From contig NZ_QOLD01000053.1 of the NCBI RefSeq assembly GCF_003333305.1, positions 1 to 64,000 on the forward strand: a stretch of DNA of 64,000 nt. Reading direction: 5' to 3'. A program made the position numbers and the translations under genes. Origin of the DNA: Candidatus Colwellia aromaticivorans (GTDB taxonomy: Bacteria > Pseudomonadota > Gammaproteobacteria > Enterobacterales > Alteromonadaceae). How positions within the stretch are numbered: the first letter of the stretch is position 1; every line of letters begins with the position of its first letter. Positions 37,299 through 46,595 of this stretch are shown one piece after another. A model generated the notes under the pieces. That model saw only the letters and a list, made by a program, of their open reading frames with translations. It searched no databases and was not told the DNA's origin.

Positions 37299-37591
37299 TG
37301 CTCATTGCCGCCACGTTCGCCATTTTTATTGCCATGATCTTAGCTATTGTACGAGGCATTGTTGGTCCTACACTTTATGATCGTATTTTGGCGGTTAATA
37401 TGTTTGGTACTAAAACAGTGTTACTGATTTCATTGTTAGGTTTTGTCATGGGCAGACCTGAGTTTTTGGATATTGCAATTGTTTATGCACTCATTAACTT
37501 TATCAGTGTGATAGGCGTTTTACGCTACTCAGATACTAATAAATTTAAACATTCATCTGCCGATAAAGAATCTTTGGATAAGGAGTCTTAA
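37298..37591 (+). CDS. mnhF: Na+/H+ antiporter subunit F
   Basis: 97 residues with three TM helices and the MrpF blocks RGIVGPTLYDRILAVNMFGT and YALINFISVIGVLRY. Part of the same operon; it starts inside TAATG at the mnhE stop and ends directly at the mnhG start. Confidence 0.93.
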   Translation: MLIAATFAIFIAMILAIVRGIVGPTLYDRILAVNMFGTKTVLLISLLGFVMGRPEFLDIAIVYALINFISVIGVLRYSDTNKFKHSSADKESLDKES

Positions 37592-37921
37592 ATGGACATG
37601 ATTACAAATATTAGCGGAGCTGTGTGTTTAATCATTGGCAGCTTTCTTTGTATCTCTGGTGGTATTGGAATTTTACGTTTTCCTGATTTTTATACCCGAA
37701 TGCATGCCGTTGGTGTCACCGATACATTGGGCGCAGGGATGATTTTGATCGGCTTGATGTTTTACAGTCCTGATTTTTTAACGTTTTCAAAGTTAGTTAT
37801 GATTTTGTTACTTACTTTATTGATTGGCCCTACAACCAGTCATGTTTTGGCAAAATCTGCAATGTATAACGGCCTGATGCCAGAATTAAAACAAAAGGAC
37901 AATGTTAAGGAGACAAACTAA
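37592..37921 (+). CDS. mnhG: Na+/H+ antiporter subunit G
   Basis: 109 residues with three TM helices and the MrpG signature GGIGILRFPDFYTRMHAVGV plus the TDTLGAG block. The C-terminal tail is charged. Its last codons contain AAGGAG, the SD for the next cistron, whose start appears to overlap the mnhG stop. Confidence 0.93.
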   Translation: MDMITNISGAVCLIIGSFLCISGGIGILRFPDFYTRMHAVGVTDTLGAGMILIGLMFYSPDFLTFSKLVMILLLTLLIGPTTSHVLAKSAMYNGLMPELKQKDNVKETN

Positions 37922-38949
37922 TCGAATTATTAATTGATATTGTTTTATTAACGTTACTATTAGTCGCTGCTTTTGCGATTATAAGGATGAAAGATCTCTT
38001 CTCTGTAGTAATGCTACTGGGTATATACAGCTTATTATCGGCAAGCTTTTTTGTCGCAATGGACGCAGTAGACGTTGCTTTTACTGAAGCTGCAGTCGGC
38101 GCTGGTATCTCAACTTTATTGATGTTGGTAGTCATTACTATGACTGGACGCAGTGAAAAGACAACTCGACATAAACCCATGTTAGCACTATTAGTTGTTG
38201 TATTTACTGGTGGTGTGTTGATCTATGGTACGTTTGACATGCCATATTTTGGTTTAGCCGATGCACCTATTCACAACCATGTTTCACCTCGTTATATTAA
38301 TGACTCAATGCAAGAAATTGGCATTCCAAATATCGTCACATCTGTTCTTGCAAGCTACCGTGCATTTGATACTTTTGGTGAAGTTGTTGTTATTTTTACC
38401 GCTGGTATTGGGGTGCTAGCACTGTTATCTGTTGTACGTCGCCCAGAAGACAGTGACAAAATAACAGCGATTAATGATTCTATGCATGAACGGTATCTTG
38501 TTATCCGTATTGTCACCAAAATATTGTTACCCTTTATTCTATTGTTTGCACTATATGTACAATTTCATGGAGACTTTGGTCCCGGCGGAGGCTTTCAGGC
38601 AGGCGTTATTTTTGCAGCAGCAATTATTTTGTACACCATGTTGTTTGGTTTAAATACTGCACGTAAAGTCATTAATCAATCTTTTATCCAGTTCATAGCT
38701 GCTGTTGGTGTATTATTGTATGGCTGTGTTGGCCTAGTTTCTTTACTAAACGGTGGGAATTTTTTTGATTATAACGTCTTAACGAATGACCCCATTGTTG
38801 GCCAACATATAGGAATTTTGATAATTGAGTTGGGCGTAGGTTGTACTGTTGCGTCTGTGATGATCATTATATTTTTTAATTTCGCAGGCCGTAGAGAGAT
38901 GCAACAACACAATAAAAAAGTTCACAGTAGCGATCTGGAGTCATTGTAA
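37921..38949 (+). CDS. mnhB: MbhD/MbhE-MnhB fused antiporter subunit with apparent ATC start
   Basis: About 342 residues if started at ATC 37921-37923. It contains DUF4040 (MbhD, with DAVDVAFTEAAVGAGISTLL), an MbhE-like middle part and a C-terminal MnhB domain (FALYVQFHGDFGPGGGFQAG). The first ATG, at 37987, would cut into the first TM helix (LLIDIVLLTLLLVAAFAII). AAGGAG lies 8 nt before the ATC, and TAATC replaces the TAATG junction used elsewhere in this operon. Hence a non-standard start or an ATG-to-ATC change is likely. The fusion replaces the C-terminal part of MrpA. Confidence 0.85.
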   Translation: MELLIDIVLLTLLLVAAFAIIRMKDLFSVVMLLGIYSLLSASFFVAMDAVDVAFTEAAVGAGISTLLMLVVITMTGRSEKTTRHKPMLALLVVVFTGGVLIYGTFDMPYFGLADAPIHNHVSPRYINDSMQEIGIPNIVTSVLASYRAFDTFGEVVVIFTAGIGVLALLSVVRRPEDSDKITAINDSMHERYLVIRIVTKILLPFILLFALYVQFHGDFGPGGGFQAGVIFAAAIILYTMLFGLNTARKVINQSFIQFIAAVGVLLYGCVGLVSLLNGGNFFDYNVLTNDPIVGQHIGILIIELGVGCTVASVMIIIFFNFAGRREMQQHNKKVHSSDLESL

Positions 38950-39341
38950 TGATAATAGGACTTTTTAATGACTGGGTTGTTGTTGTACTTATGATGATCG
39001 GACTTTACATTGTTATTGCCCATGGTAATTTAATTAAAAAATTAGTAGGACTCTCTATATTTCAAACCTCGGTATATATTTTCTATATTAGTATGGCGAA
39101 AGTTGAAGGAGGGTCAGCACCTATATTGGCTGAAAGTATAAAACAATTTTCTAATCCACTCCCGCATGTGTTAATCCTCACCGCGATTGTTGTTGGCATT
39201 GCAACCACCGCTTTGGGTCTTGCGCTAGTAGTTCGCATTAAAGAGGCTTATGGCAGCGTTGAAGAAGAAGATATTCAGCATTTAGATAATCAAACCCAAA
39301 CAGAGTCTCCAAAAAAAGTACTAGAAGGTGATCAAGCGTGA
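38949..39341 (+). CDS. mnhC: Na+/H+ antiporter subunit C
   Basis: 130 residues; NuoK-like three-helix protein with GLYIVIAHGNLIKKLVGLSI and PHVLILTAIVVGIATTALGL, where conserved acidic and polar TM residues are expected. The tail is acidic. The start lies in TAATG, and its end overlaps mnhD by 4 nt. Confidence 0.93.
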   Translation: MIIGLFNDWVVVVLMMIGLYIVIAHGNLIKKLVGLSIFQTSVYIFYISMAKVEGGSAPILAESIKQFSNPLPHVLILTAIVVGIATTALGLALVVRIKEAYGSVEEEDIQHLDNQTQTESPKKVLEGDQA

Positions 39342-40816
39342 TCTCACATCTGCCAGTTTTACAGGTAATTGTACCACTAATGGCAGCACCTTTATGCTTG
39401 CTATTAAGACGTGCACAGTTAGTTTGGTTATTTGCACTCTTAGCTAGCAGTTTAGCTTTTTTGATTAGTATATTATTGTTGCAACAAGTGATGACTTCTG
39501 GCGTGATTAGTTATGAATTAGGGGGATGGGAAGCTCCTTGGGGTATCGAATATAGAATTGATAAGCTAAATGCGTTTTTGCTATTGATTATTACAGCAAT
39601 CAGTACTGTGGTTTTAATTGCAGCCCAAACGAGCATTGAAAAAGAAATTCCCAAAGAGAAGCACACACTTTTCTATATATTATATTTATTATCCTTAACC
39701 GGTATGCTAGGTATTGTGTCTACAGGAGATGCATTTAATGTGTTTGTTTTTCTTGAAATATCCTCACTATCGGCATATGCATTAATTGCCCTAGGCAATG
39801 ACAGACGAGCGCTTTGGGCTTCTTATCAATACCTGATCATGGGAACTATTGGCGCTACTTTTATATTAATTGGCATTGGTCTGATGTATCAAATGACCGG
39901 TACACTGAATATGGAAGACCTTTCCCAACGCTTACCTCAAGTGGCACAAACACGAACCGTATTTACCGCCTTTGTTTTTGTTATTGTTGGCGTCTGTTTA
40001 AAATTAGCTTTGTTTCCTCTTCATTTATGGCTACCTAATGCATATGCGTATGCGCCATCTATTGTCACCGTTTTCTTTGCTGCAACGGCAACAAAAGTCG
40101 CTATTTATTTGCTTATTCGCTTTACGTTTACCGTATTTGGACTTTCTTTTTCTTTTACCACATTACCTTTACAAGGCTTGTTTCTAACATTAGGTTTGGC
40201 GGGAATATTTGTTGCTTCAAGCGCAGCTATTTATCAAAAAAATGTAAAACATATTTTTGCTTATTCTAGCATAGCGCAGGTTGGCTATATTATTGTTGGA
40301 ATAAGTACCAGTACAGTTATGGGCTTAACAGCAACTTTACTCCATTTGTTTAACCATGCACTCATGAAAAGTGCCATTTTTTTAGCGCTGGGTGCTGTGG
40401 TCTATCGACTAGGTACTATTCAACTAAGTAGTTTTCATGGTTTAGGTCGTCAAATGCCACTGACTATGGCCGCTGTTACAATAGGCGGGTTAAGCTTAAT
40501 TGGCGTACCTCTTACCGTAGGTTTTGTGAGTAAATGGTATTTATTGATCGCCTTAATTGAAAAAGGTTGGTGGCTTGTTGCCATACTTATTCTGTTAGGA
40601 TCATTACTCGCTGTCGTTTACGTGTGGCGTATTGTAGAAGCGGCTTATTTTAAAGAGCCTTTAGCTGGAAGTATGCCAGTAAAAGAAGCCCCGATGTTAT
40701 TTCTTATCCCTATATGGACACTAATTATAGCTAATATCTATTTTGGTCTCGATACCCGACTTAGCGTTCAGGTTGCACAATCTGCCGCTCAGGGTTTATT
40801 TGGGGTATCACCATGA
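39338..40816 (+). CDS. mnhD: Na+/H+ antiporter subunit D (NuoM/N-like, first copy)
   Basis: 492 residues with about 14 TM helices of the proton-pumping NuoL/M/N group. VFVFLEISSLSAYALIAL carries the conserved TM5 Glu; KLALFPLHLWLPNAYAYAP and the TM12-type Lys region FVSKWYLL are complete. Start GTG 39338-39340 overlaps the mnhC stop (GTGA). It should form one of the ion-translocating arms. Confidence 0.92.
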   Translation: MISHLPVLQVIVPLMAAPLCLLLRRAQLVWLFALLASSLAFLISILLLQQVMTSGVISYELGGWEAPWGIEYRIDKLNAFLLLIITAISTVVLIAAQTSIEKEIPKEKHTLFYILYLLSLTGMLGIVSTGDAFNVFVFLEISSLSAYALIALGNDRRALWASYQYLIMGTIGATFILIGIGLMYQMTGTLNMEDLSQRLPQVAQTRTVFTAFVFVIVGVCLKLALFPLHLWLPNAYAYAPSIVTVFFAATATKVAIYLLIRFTFTVFGLSFSFTTLPLQGLFLTLGLAGIFVASSAAIYQKNVKHIFAYSSIAQVGYIIVGISTSTVMGLTATLLHLFNHALMKSAIFLALGAVVYRLGTIQLSSFHGLGRQMPLTMAAVTIGGLSLIGVPLTVGFVSKWYLLIALIEKGWWLVAILILLGSLLAVVYVWRIVEAAYFKEPLAGSMPVKEAPMLFLIPIWTLIIANIYFGLDTRLSVQVAQSAAQGLFGVSP

Positions 40817-42327
40817 TTTTTTCTTTAGAAGTGATGCTACAACTAACCATTGCGATACCATTATTAGCGATACTCGGTATTATTTTTGCCCGTAAAAATC
40901 CAAATATTCGTGAAGGAATTACAATTACAGCAAGTATTGTATTGCTGTATATTGTCATAAATTTATATCAGAGCCTACTCTCTGGTAAAACTGTCAATGT
41001 TTTTTGGTGGGAAATCATGCCCAATTTGAGCATTAGTTTTTCTATTGAACCGCTAGGCATGATATTCGCTTTAATCGCTAGTTTCCTATGGCTTATCACC
41101 ACAATTTACGCTATTGGCTATATGCGTAGTCATCAAGAAGAAAACCAAACCCGTTTTTATAGTTTTTTTGCTTTAGCTATTTGTGCAGTAATGGGCATTG
41201 CATTTTCTGACAATCTATTTACATTATTTGTATTTTATGAAGTATTGACCCTTTCAACCTACCCTTTAGTTACGCATGCAGGTACTGACAAAGCCAAACA
41301 AGGCGGAAGAGTTTATTTAGGCATTTTATTAAGTACTTCAATTGCATTTTTCCTATTGGCCATAGCCAGCACTTGGTTCATCACTGGTACTTTAGACTTC
41401 AAGCAAGGTGGTATATTTAGCGCTAATATTGATAAAACCATCGCAGGGGCTTTACTTGTACTGTTTATTTTCGGCATTGGTAAGGCGGCGATAATGCCTT
41501 TTCATCGGTGGTTGCCTGCCGCGATGGTTGCTCCAACACCTGTAAGTGCATTATTGCACGCTGTTGCTGTGGTAAAGGCCGGGGTTTTCACTATTTTAAA
41601 AGTCTGTGTATTTATTTTTGGCTTAGATTTATTAGCCATTTTACCAACAACACAATTTTTACTCTATTTGGCTGGTGCCTCGGTGTTACTGGCCTCACTC
41701 GTTGCTATGCGACAAGATAATTTAAAAGCAAGACTTGCCTATTCAACCATCAGCCAATTAGGTTACATCACTATAGGCGCGCTTTTAGCGACTTCCTCAG
41801 GTGTGATTGGTAGCTCTATGCATATTGCCACCCATGCTTTTGGCAAAATTACCTTATTTTTCTGTGCCGGTGCCATTTTGGTTGCCGCACATAAATCTAA
41901 TATAAGTGAAATGCGTGGACTGGGTCGTCAAATGCCATTCACGATGATGGCATTTTTTATTGCCAGCCTTTGTATTATTGGCTTACCTCCCACAGCAGGT
42001 ACATGGAGTAAATGGTTTTTGTTAATGGGCACTCTAGAAGCCGAACAGTGGACATTAATGATGGTGCTAATACTTAGTTCTCTACTCAATATTGCCTATT
42101 TGCTGCCAATTCCTTTTCTCGCTTTTTTTCCAAACATTTCAGCTAAAAATAATCAAGGGGCTGAGAATGCCACTACCAATATTCAAATAAAAGAAGCACC
42201 ACTAGCATCATTAATTGCGATAGGCATTGCAGCCCTAGCTTGTTTGATTCTATTTATTTACCCAAACCCACTTTACGAATTGGCTACGGCTATTCTGGAC
42301 ACAGAGAGGGTGACTTATGGAAAATAA
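40813..42327 (+). CDS. Second NuoM/N-like antiporter subunit
   Basis: 504 residues. FVFYEVLTLSTYPLVTHAG gives the conserved Glu, GKAAIMPFHRWLPAAMVAPT the central Lys region and TWSKWFLLMG the distal one. It is a second, distinct member of the NuoL/M/N family rather than a duplicate of the preceding gene. The start overlaps the preceding stop by 4 nt. It corresponds to the multi-D organisation of so-called group 3-type Mrp operons; this comparison is recollection. Confidence 0.9.
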   Translation: MIFSLEVMLQLTIAIPLLAILGIIFARKNPNIREGITITASIVLLYIVINLYQSLLSGKTVNVFWWEIMPNLSISFSIEPLGMIFALIASFLWLITTIYAIGYMRSHQEENQTRFYSFFALAICAVMGIAFSDNLFTLFVFYEVLTLSTYPLVTHAGTDKAKQGGRVYLGILLSTSIAFFLLAIASTWFITGTLDFKQGGIFSANIDKTIAGALLVLFIFGIGKAAIMPFHRWLPAAMVAPTPVSALLHAVAVVKAGVFTILKVCVFIFGLDLLAILPTTQFLLYLAGASVLLASLVAMRQDNLKARLAYSTISQLGYITIGALLATSSGVIGSSMHIATHAFGKITLFFCAGAILVAAHKSNISEMRGLGRQMPFTMMAFFIASLCIIGLPPTAGTWSKWFLLMGTLEAEQWTLMMVLILSSLLNIAYLLPIPFLAFFPNISAKNNQGAENATTNIQIKEAPLASLIAIGIAALACLILFIYPNPLYELATAILDTERVTYGK

Positions 42328-42556
42328 CAAAACGACACATCTTTATCCGCTGAAGAACCTCAAAAGAGTTTTATATTATATAGCTAGTTCTTACATAGTT
42401 TTTTCCGCTCAAGGTTTTATGACGTTATGCCTAACCTTTTGCCATTATAAAATATCAACGTTTATGATTTTGCCACTATCATCAGCCTGGTGTATTTCCT
42501 CAAGTGGAAACGTACTTTGCTTGCTATTAGAAAAGCAGACTGGAGAAATACTGTGA
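42317..42556 (+). CDS. Small overlapping ORF in the mnh operon, possibly a decayed gene
   Basis: 79 codons; the ATG overlaps the preceding stop by 11 nt and TGA overlaps the next GTG start. After about residue 45 the hydrophobic character weakens, while another frame (43-codon stretch ending at the next start) encodes a clean helix FATIISLVYFLKWKRTLLAI. Two frames with partial coding character suggest a frameshifted small membrane protein. No family recognised. Confidence 0.35.
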   Translation: MENNKTTHLYPLKNLKRVLYYIASSYIVFSAQGFMTLCLTFCHYKISTFMILPLSSAWCISSSGNVLCLLLEKQTGEIL

Positions 42557-42804
42557 ATGAACAAGAGAAACATTGGCTCGTTAGGGCAAAGACGGTGCGC
42601 TTACTTTGGCGAGGCGGTATTGCTATTTTGTTTTTGTTAGTTATCGCCGATTTTTTTGTTCACGCTCACCCTTATTTCCAGATAGATGGTACTTTTGGCT
42701 TCTATTCATGGTTCGGGCTTGTAGTTTGTGCTGGTATGGTAGTTTTCGCTAAGGCACTTGGTGTTTTTTTAAAGCGTAAGGATACCTATTATGACAATGA
42801 GTGA
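42553..42804 (+). CDS. Conserved small membrane protein of Mrp-type operons
   Basis: 83 residues with two TM helices (GGIAILFLLVIADFFVHAHP and GLVVCAGMVVFAKALGVFL) and the ending KRKDTYYD. Proteins with the WxR...HxHxYF...KGxGxxLKRxDxYYD pattern occur in similar antiporter operons (recollection). GTG 42553-42555 is chosen because GGAG lies 8 nt upstream; a GTG at 42490 would add residues from a different gene's frame. The function is unknown; perhaps an accessory subunit. Confidence 0.7.
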   Translation: MNEQEKHWLVRAKTVRLLWRGGIAILFLLVIADFFVHAHPYFQIDGTFGFYSWFGLVVCAGMVVFAKALGVFLKRKDTYYDNE

Positions 42805-44482
42805 CTTTCCACCGGGCCTTGTCTTAGTTCTTGGCGCTTTTCTCTTACCGATAATAGCAAAAAAGTTCAGAGCTATTCTCACACTCGGCCTTCCGTTGAT
42901 CACACTTTTTTTAGTATGGAATTTACCCAATGGTTCATTCTCTACCTTCCTACTTTTCGACTATCAACTAACCTTTGTTCACAGTGACTCACTAAGCCGT
43001 TTATTCGCCACCGTTTTTTCGATAATGACATTTGGTGGAAGCCTTTACGCACTTAAACAAAAGCAAGTGTTAGAGCTAGTTGCGGTATTTGTCTACGCTG
43101 GCAGTGCTATTGGCGTTGTTTTAGCTGGAGATCTGATAAGCTTATTTATTTTCTGGGAAATGATGGCTGTGGCATCAACTTTAGTACTGCTCTCGGTGGG
43201 CAGTAATATTTCATATCAGGTATCAATGCGTTATTTTCTCGTTCATGTATTCGGCGGTACTTTATTATTAGTAGGAATATTGGCGCATATTATAGACTCC
43301 GGCTCTACCGCTTTCACGGCAATGGAACTTAACTCTTTCGGCTCTATCCTTATTCTCATTGGTTTCCTTATCAATGCAGCTGCGCCACCACTTTCAGCAT
43401 GGTTGTCAGATGCATATCCAGAAGCTTCTTTCAGTGGCGCCGTATTTCTTTCAGCTTTTACCACCAAAGCGGCGGTGTATGTTTTACTACGTGGATTTCC
43501 GGGCGTTGAAATCCTTGTATTTATCGGAGTGTTCATGATTTTTTACGGGATTATCTACGCGCTGTTAGAGAACGATATTCGTCGAATCCTCGCTTACAGT
43601 ATTGTAAATCAAGTGGGTTTCATGGTGACGGGAATAGGAATTGGCACCGAAATGGCGTTGAACGGTGTTGCCGCACATGCCTTCACACACATCATCTATA
43701 AGGGATTGTTATTGATGTCGGCGGGAGCCGTTATTTATATGACAGGTAAGCGCAAGTGCACCGATCTAGGTGGACTATTCCAGAGTATGCCACTCACCAC
43801 CATTTGCGCGATTATTGGTGCACTTTCGATCTCATCGTTTCCATTGACCTCAGGATTCATTAGCAAGTCGATGATCAGTCAAGCTGCTGCAGATGGGGGC
43901 TTAACTACCATCTGGTTCCTACTGATGGCTGCATCGGCTGGTGTATTTCTTCATGCAGGCATTAAATTCCCTTGGTTTGTTTTTTTTCAAAAAGATTCGG
44001 GCTTGCGTCCATCAGACCCTCCTTGGAGTATGAGACTAGCAATGCTCTTATTTGCGGGGATTTGCATCGGCTTAGGCGTTTGGCCAGAATTGCTATACTC
44101 GATGTTACCTTACCCGGTTAACTATGAACCTTATACCGTAACGCACGTGTTACACATGTTGCAGCTATTATTATTCTCGGGCTTTGCTTTTTTCTTGATG
44201 CTACCGTTAATGAAACGAACACTAACCATCACCCTAGATGCCGATTGGTTTTATCGACGCCTTTTCCCTTCAGCTTTTAAAAATATTTTTTCCATTATAT
44301 GGCGAATTGACAAAGTAATACGATTAGCATGCCTTGATAAGCTGAGTAGCGGTTTTCGCTTTATTTCAAAGAAAAACAATCGACTTAGTGGTTTACTTTC
44401 ACGAAATCACCCTTCAGGCAGCATGGCGATGTGGGTTGCCGTGGTGTTAGCCATCTATTTATTTCTTAGCTTTTTTAAATGA
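42791..44482 (+). CDS. Third NuoL/M-like antiporter subunit (MnhA/D-type)
   Basis: 563 residues. SLFIFWEMMAVASTLVLLSV carries the conserved Glu; NDIRRILAYSIVNQVGFMVT is the canonical NuoL/M helix break; the FISKSMISQAA block is the distal Lys region. The C-terminus has an extra TM and a basic region. It overlaps the small membrane protein by 14 nt; AAGG precedes ATG 42791. It ends the operon. Confidence 0.9.
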   Translation: MTMSDFPPGLVLVLGAFLLPIIAKKFRAILTLGLPLITLFLVWNLPNGSFSTFLLFDYQLTFVHSDSLSRLFATVFSIMTFGGSLYALKQKQVLELVAVFVYAGSAIGVVLAGDLISLFIFWEMMAVASTLVLLSVGSNISYQVSMRYFLVHVFGGTLLLVGILAHIIDSGSTAFTAMELNSFGSILILIGFLINAAAPPLSAWLSDAYPEASFSGAVFLSAFTTKAAVYVLLRGFPGVEILVFIGVFMIFYGIIYALLENDIRRILAYSIVNQVGFMVTGIGIGTEMALNGVAAHAFTHIIYKGLLLMSAGAVIYMTGKRKCTDLGGLFQSMPLTTICAIIGALSISSFPLTSGFISKSMISQAAADGGLTTIWFLLMAASAGVFLHAGIKFPWFVFFQKDSGLRPSDPPWSMRLAMLLFAGICIGLGVWPELLYSMLPYPVNYEPYTVTHVLHMLQLLLFSGFAFFLMLPLMKRTLTITLDADWFYRRLFPSAFKNIFSIIWRIDKVIRLACLDKLSSGFRFISKKNNRLSGLLSRNHPSGSMAMWVAVVLAIYLFLSFFK

Positions 44483-44493
44483 TACTGGATTAA

Positions 44494-44694
44494 CTCAAGG
44501 TTATTCTTGGCGGCCCTTTAGAAGGCGATCAGGTTAGTGCAATTTTATCTTAAGCGGCAACCGCAGCCAAAGGGTTTATTCAACATAAGCCTGAACAACT
44601 GGCTTATGTACATTATGGCATAAGAAGATTTGTTGAATGTGGTATAACTATAGCGAACCGGCTGTTAGAGTTTGCTGATGAAAGTAGGTTGTAA
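44494..44694 (+). pseudogene. Decayed coding remnant after the mnh operon
   Basis: One frame reads KVILGGPLEGDQVSAILS, then a TAA (44551 region), then continues in the same frame as AATAAKGFIQHKPEQLAYVH and on to GITIANRLLEFADESRL and a stop. The amino-acid texture on both sides looks protein-like, so this may be the tail of a gene broken by a nonsense mutation. The family is not recognised. Nothing else is seen in 44483-44814. Confidence 0.4.
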
Positions 44695-44814
44695 TCATTA
44701 TCCCATAACATTTAACAAATCCGGTCTTAGAAAAAATACAAATAACTTGGAATCAATCAGAATGATTTCACACTATTTTCATAAGTAATTAAAGAACTAT
44801 TTTAATGAGAAACT

Positions 44815-45645
44815 CTATTTGAAAGGAATTATTTTCATCGCAAGTTGCGGATCAAACCTCACCTTATGCCAATTCATACGCCAGTCTAGATGAGGACCTG
44901 TAACTCTCCCTGAATTACCTACTTTGGCAATGACTTGTCCTTGTTTTACTTTATCACCCGCTTTTACCATTGAAGCGCTTAAGTGTAAAAAGTTTGAGGT
45001 GATACCATGACCGTGATCTATAACAAGGGTGCCACCAGAATAAAACATATCAGGTACCCATAATAAAACAGTGCCACTAGCTGGCGCTGTAACTGGCGCA
45101 CCAATTTGTCCTGAGTAATCAACACCAAAGTGAGGGTTTTTAGGTATGCCATTATAAAAACGCTGGCTACCATAAACGCCTGTTATGCGTGAGCTTCTTG
45201 GTGCAATAAAACCTTGAGAAAAATCAGTTAAATCACTGGAAATTTTGCGAACCTTAACCATTTCTGCGCGATCTTCTCCTGCACGTATATTGGCTTTTTT
45301 ATTTGGGTTCATTATCTTTTTACTAATACCTTCAACACGAGATATTTTATAATCACGTTTTTCTGGGGTAAAAGTTTGCGTTTCTACTGTTCCAGTTGGC
45401 GAGGTAATCGTTAACGTGTATTGTGTTTTATCATCACGAGAAAAAGCAAATACATAATCCCCATGCTTAGATACAGGCAGCACTTTTTCATTTAACGTTA
45501 CTACATCGTTAGTATGAGTTTTTCCTATGACTAAACCACCCTGCTTTATTTCACCTGAAAGCTGTATTTCTGCTTGAGCACTTATAACAGGTAAAGTACT
45601 TAAACTAACAATGAACAAAGCATAAATTTTTCTCAGTTTAAACAC
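44815..45645 (-). CDS. M23 family metallopeptidase, secreted
   Basis: About 276 residues with a signal peptide ending ISAQA. The peptidase domain contains HFGVDYSGQIGAPVTAPASG (the HxxxD zinc motif) and HGHGITSNFLHLS (HxH). Such enzymes cleave peptidoglycan cross-links. GTG 45643-45645 is preferred to ATG 45675: it has GGGG upstream, overlaps the preceding stop by 8 nt, and gives a normal signal peptide. It is transcribed with the PTPS-like gene. Confidence 0.88.
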   Translation of the reverse strand: MFKLRKIYALFIVSLSTLPVISAQAEIQLSGEIKQGGLVIGKTHTNDVVTLNEKVLPVSKHGDYVFAFSRDDKTQYTLTITSPTGTVETQTFTPEKRDYKISRVEGISKKIMNPNKKANIRAGEDRAEMVKVRKISSDLTDFSQGFIAPRSSRITGVYGSQRFYNGIPKNPHFGVDYSGQIGAPVTAPASGTVLLWVPDMFYSGGTLVIDHGHGITSNFLHLSASMVKAGDKVKQGQVIAKVGNSGRVTGPHLDWRMNWHKVRFDPQLAMKIIPFK

Positions 45646-46519
45646 TGACAATAGCCCCTTTAGCAACACCTTCATAGGCGATAACTTTTACTGTTTTGTT
45701 AGGCAATTCTTTTTTAAGCTGTCTGGCAATAAAATCTGCGAGTAATTCTACGGTTGAATCACAATCAACTACATCAAGTACTTTACTCTCAACGGCAATA
45801 TCAAATCGACCTTGTGGCGCGGTGTAACTAAAATATTGATGATCGGGTGTTAAATTGTTTATTGCTTGTGCTGAAAGCTCAATGTCGTCTTTATTAATTC
45901 TATCGGCTTCACTAGCGATATAAATATCCTGCCAACGCTGACACCACATATGTTCTAATTCAGTATCTTTTTGCTCATCAACAAAGACTTGAATTTTAGA
46001 TCTATGCCCATGGGCAATTCGCTGACAATTTCCATCGTGAAGTTTTAAACCATGGGTGTAATGATAATAGTCACTGTTGATAATTTCAGGGCGTAAAATC
46101 AAGGTTAAACCTTGCACATTATTTGGTAGCTCGGCCATGATGATAGCATTCAAGTGCTCATTGACTGAGTCAACGGTTATCTGTAAGCAATCAATTTGAG
46201 CAAAAGCACAATGGGGTGATTGCAGATAATAACTAGCACGATCGCTAACATAGTCGAGCGTTTTATGATTTTCGTGATGAGGTGAATCAGCTAAGGTTAA
46301 TTCAGCGGCTTGCATCGGTAAAAGTAATTTATGATCAACAGCGTCATCAATAATCGCTTTGATCTGTTTTTTAACAATGGCAAAATCAAGTACCATAGAC
46401 TGCTCATTCAACGAGCCATCAAGTAACACATCAACAATCCAGCTTTCACCAACAATACCGCGCTCTTTACAAAGGTAAGAGAAATCAATCACGGTTAAAT
46501 CATTTACAAATAATTGCAT
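45638..46519 (-). CDS. 6-pyruvoyl-tetrahydropterin synthase/QueD family, two-domain
   Basis: 293 residues with two PTPS-like halves. Domain 1 has FSYLCKERGIVGESWIVDVL and a dimer-type DFAIVKKQIKAIIDDAVDH; domain 2 has DGNCQRIAHGHRSKIQVFVD (metal-binding His pair) and ends near VIAYEGVAKG. The typical Cys/His/Glu arrangement is only partly preserved, so the reaction (pterin or queuosine precursor) cannot be fixed. No other queuosine or pterin genes are adjacent. Confidence 0.72.
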   Translation of the reverse strand: MQLFVNDLTVIDFSYLCKERGIVGESWIVDVLLDGSLNEQSMVLDFAIVKKQIKAIIDDAVDHKLLLPMQAAELTLADSPHHENHKTLDYVSDRASYYLQSPHCAFAQIDCLQITVDSVNEHLNAIIMAELPNNVQGLTLILRPEIINSDYYHYTHGLKLHDGNCQRIAHGHRSKIQVFVDEQKDTELEHMWCQRWQDIYIASEADRINKDDIELSAQAINNLTPDHQYFSYTAPQGRFDIAVESKVLDVVDCDSTVELLADFIARQLKKELPNKTVKVIAYEGVAKGAIVSV

Positions 46520-46595
46520 TTTTATCCTTTAGTTATTCTTTAGCTGTTATAGCTATCCTTTAAATACCCTTTAGCTGTTCTTTAAACGCGCTTTC

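Noticed and set aside
44500-44560. Terminator candidate after the antiporter operon
   Set aside because: No stable GC stem with a following T-run could be drawn; the sequence reads better as a decayed coding frame.
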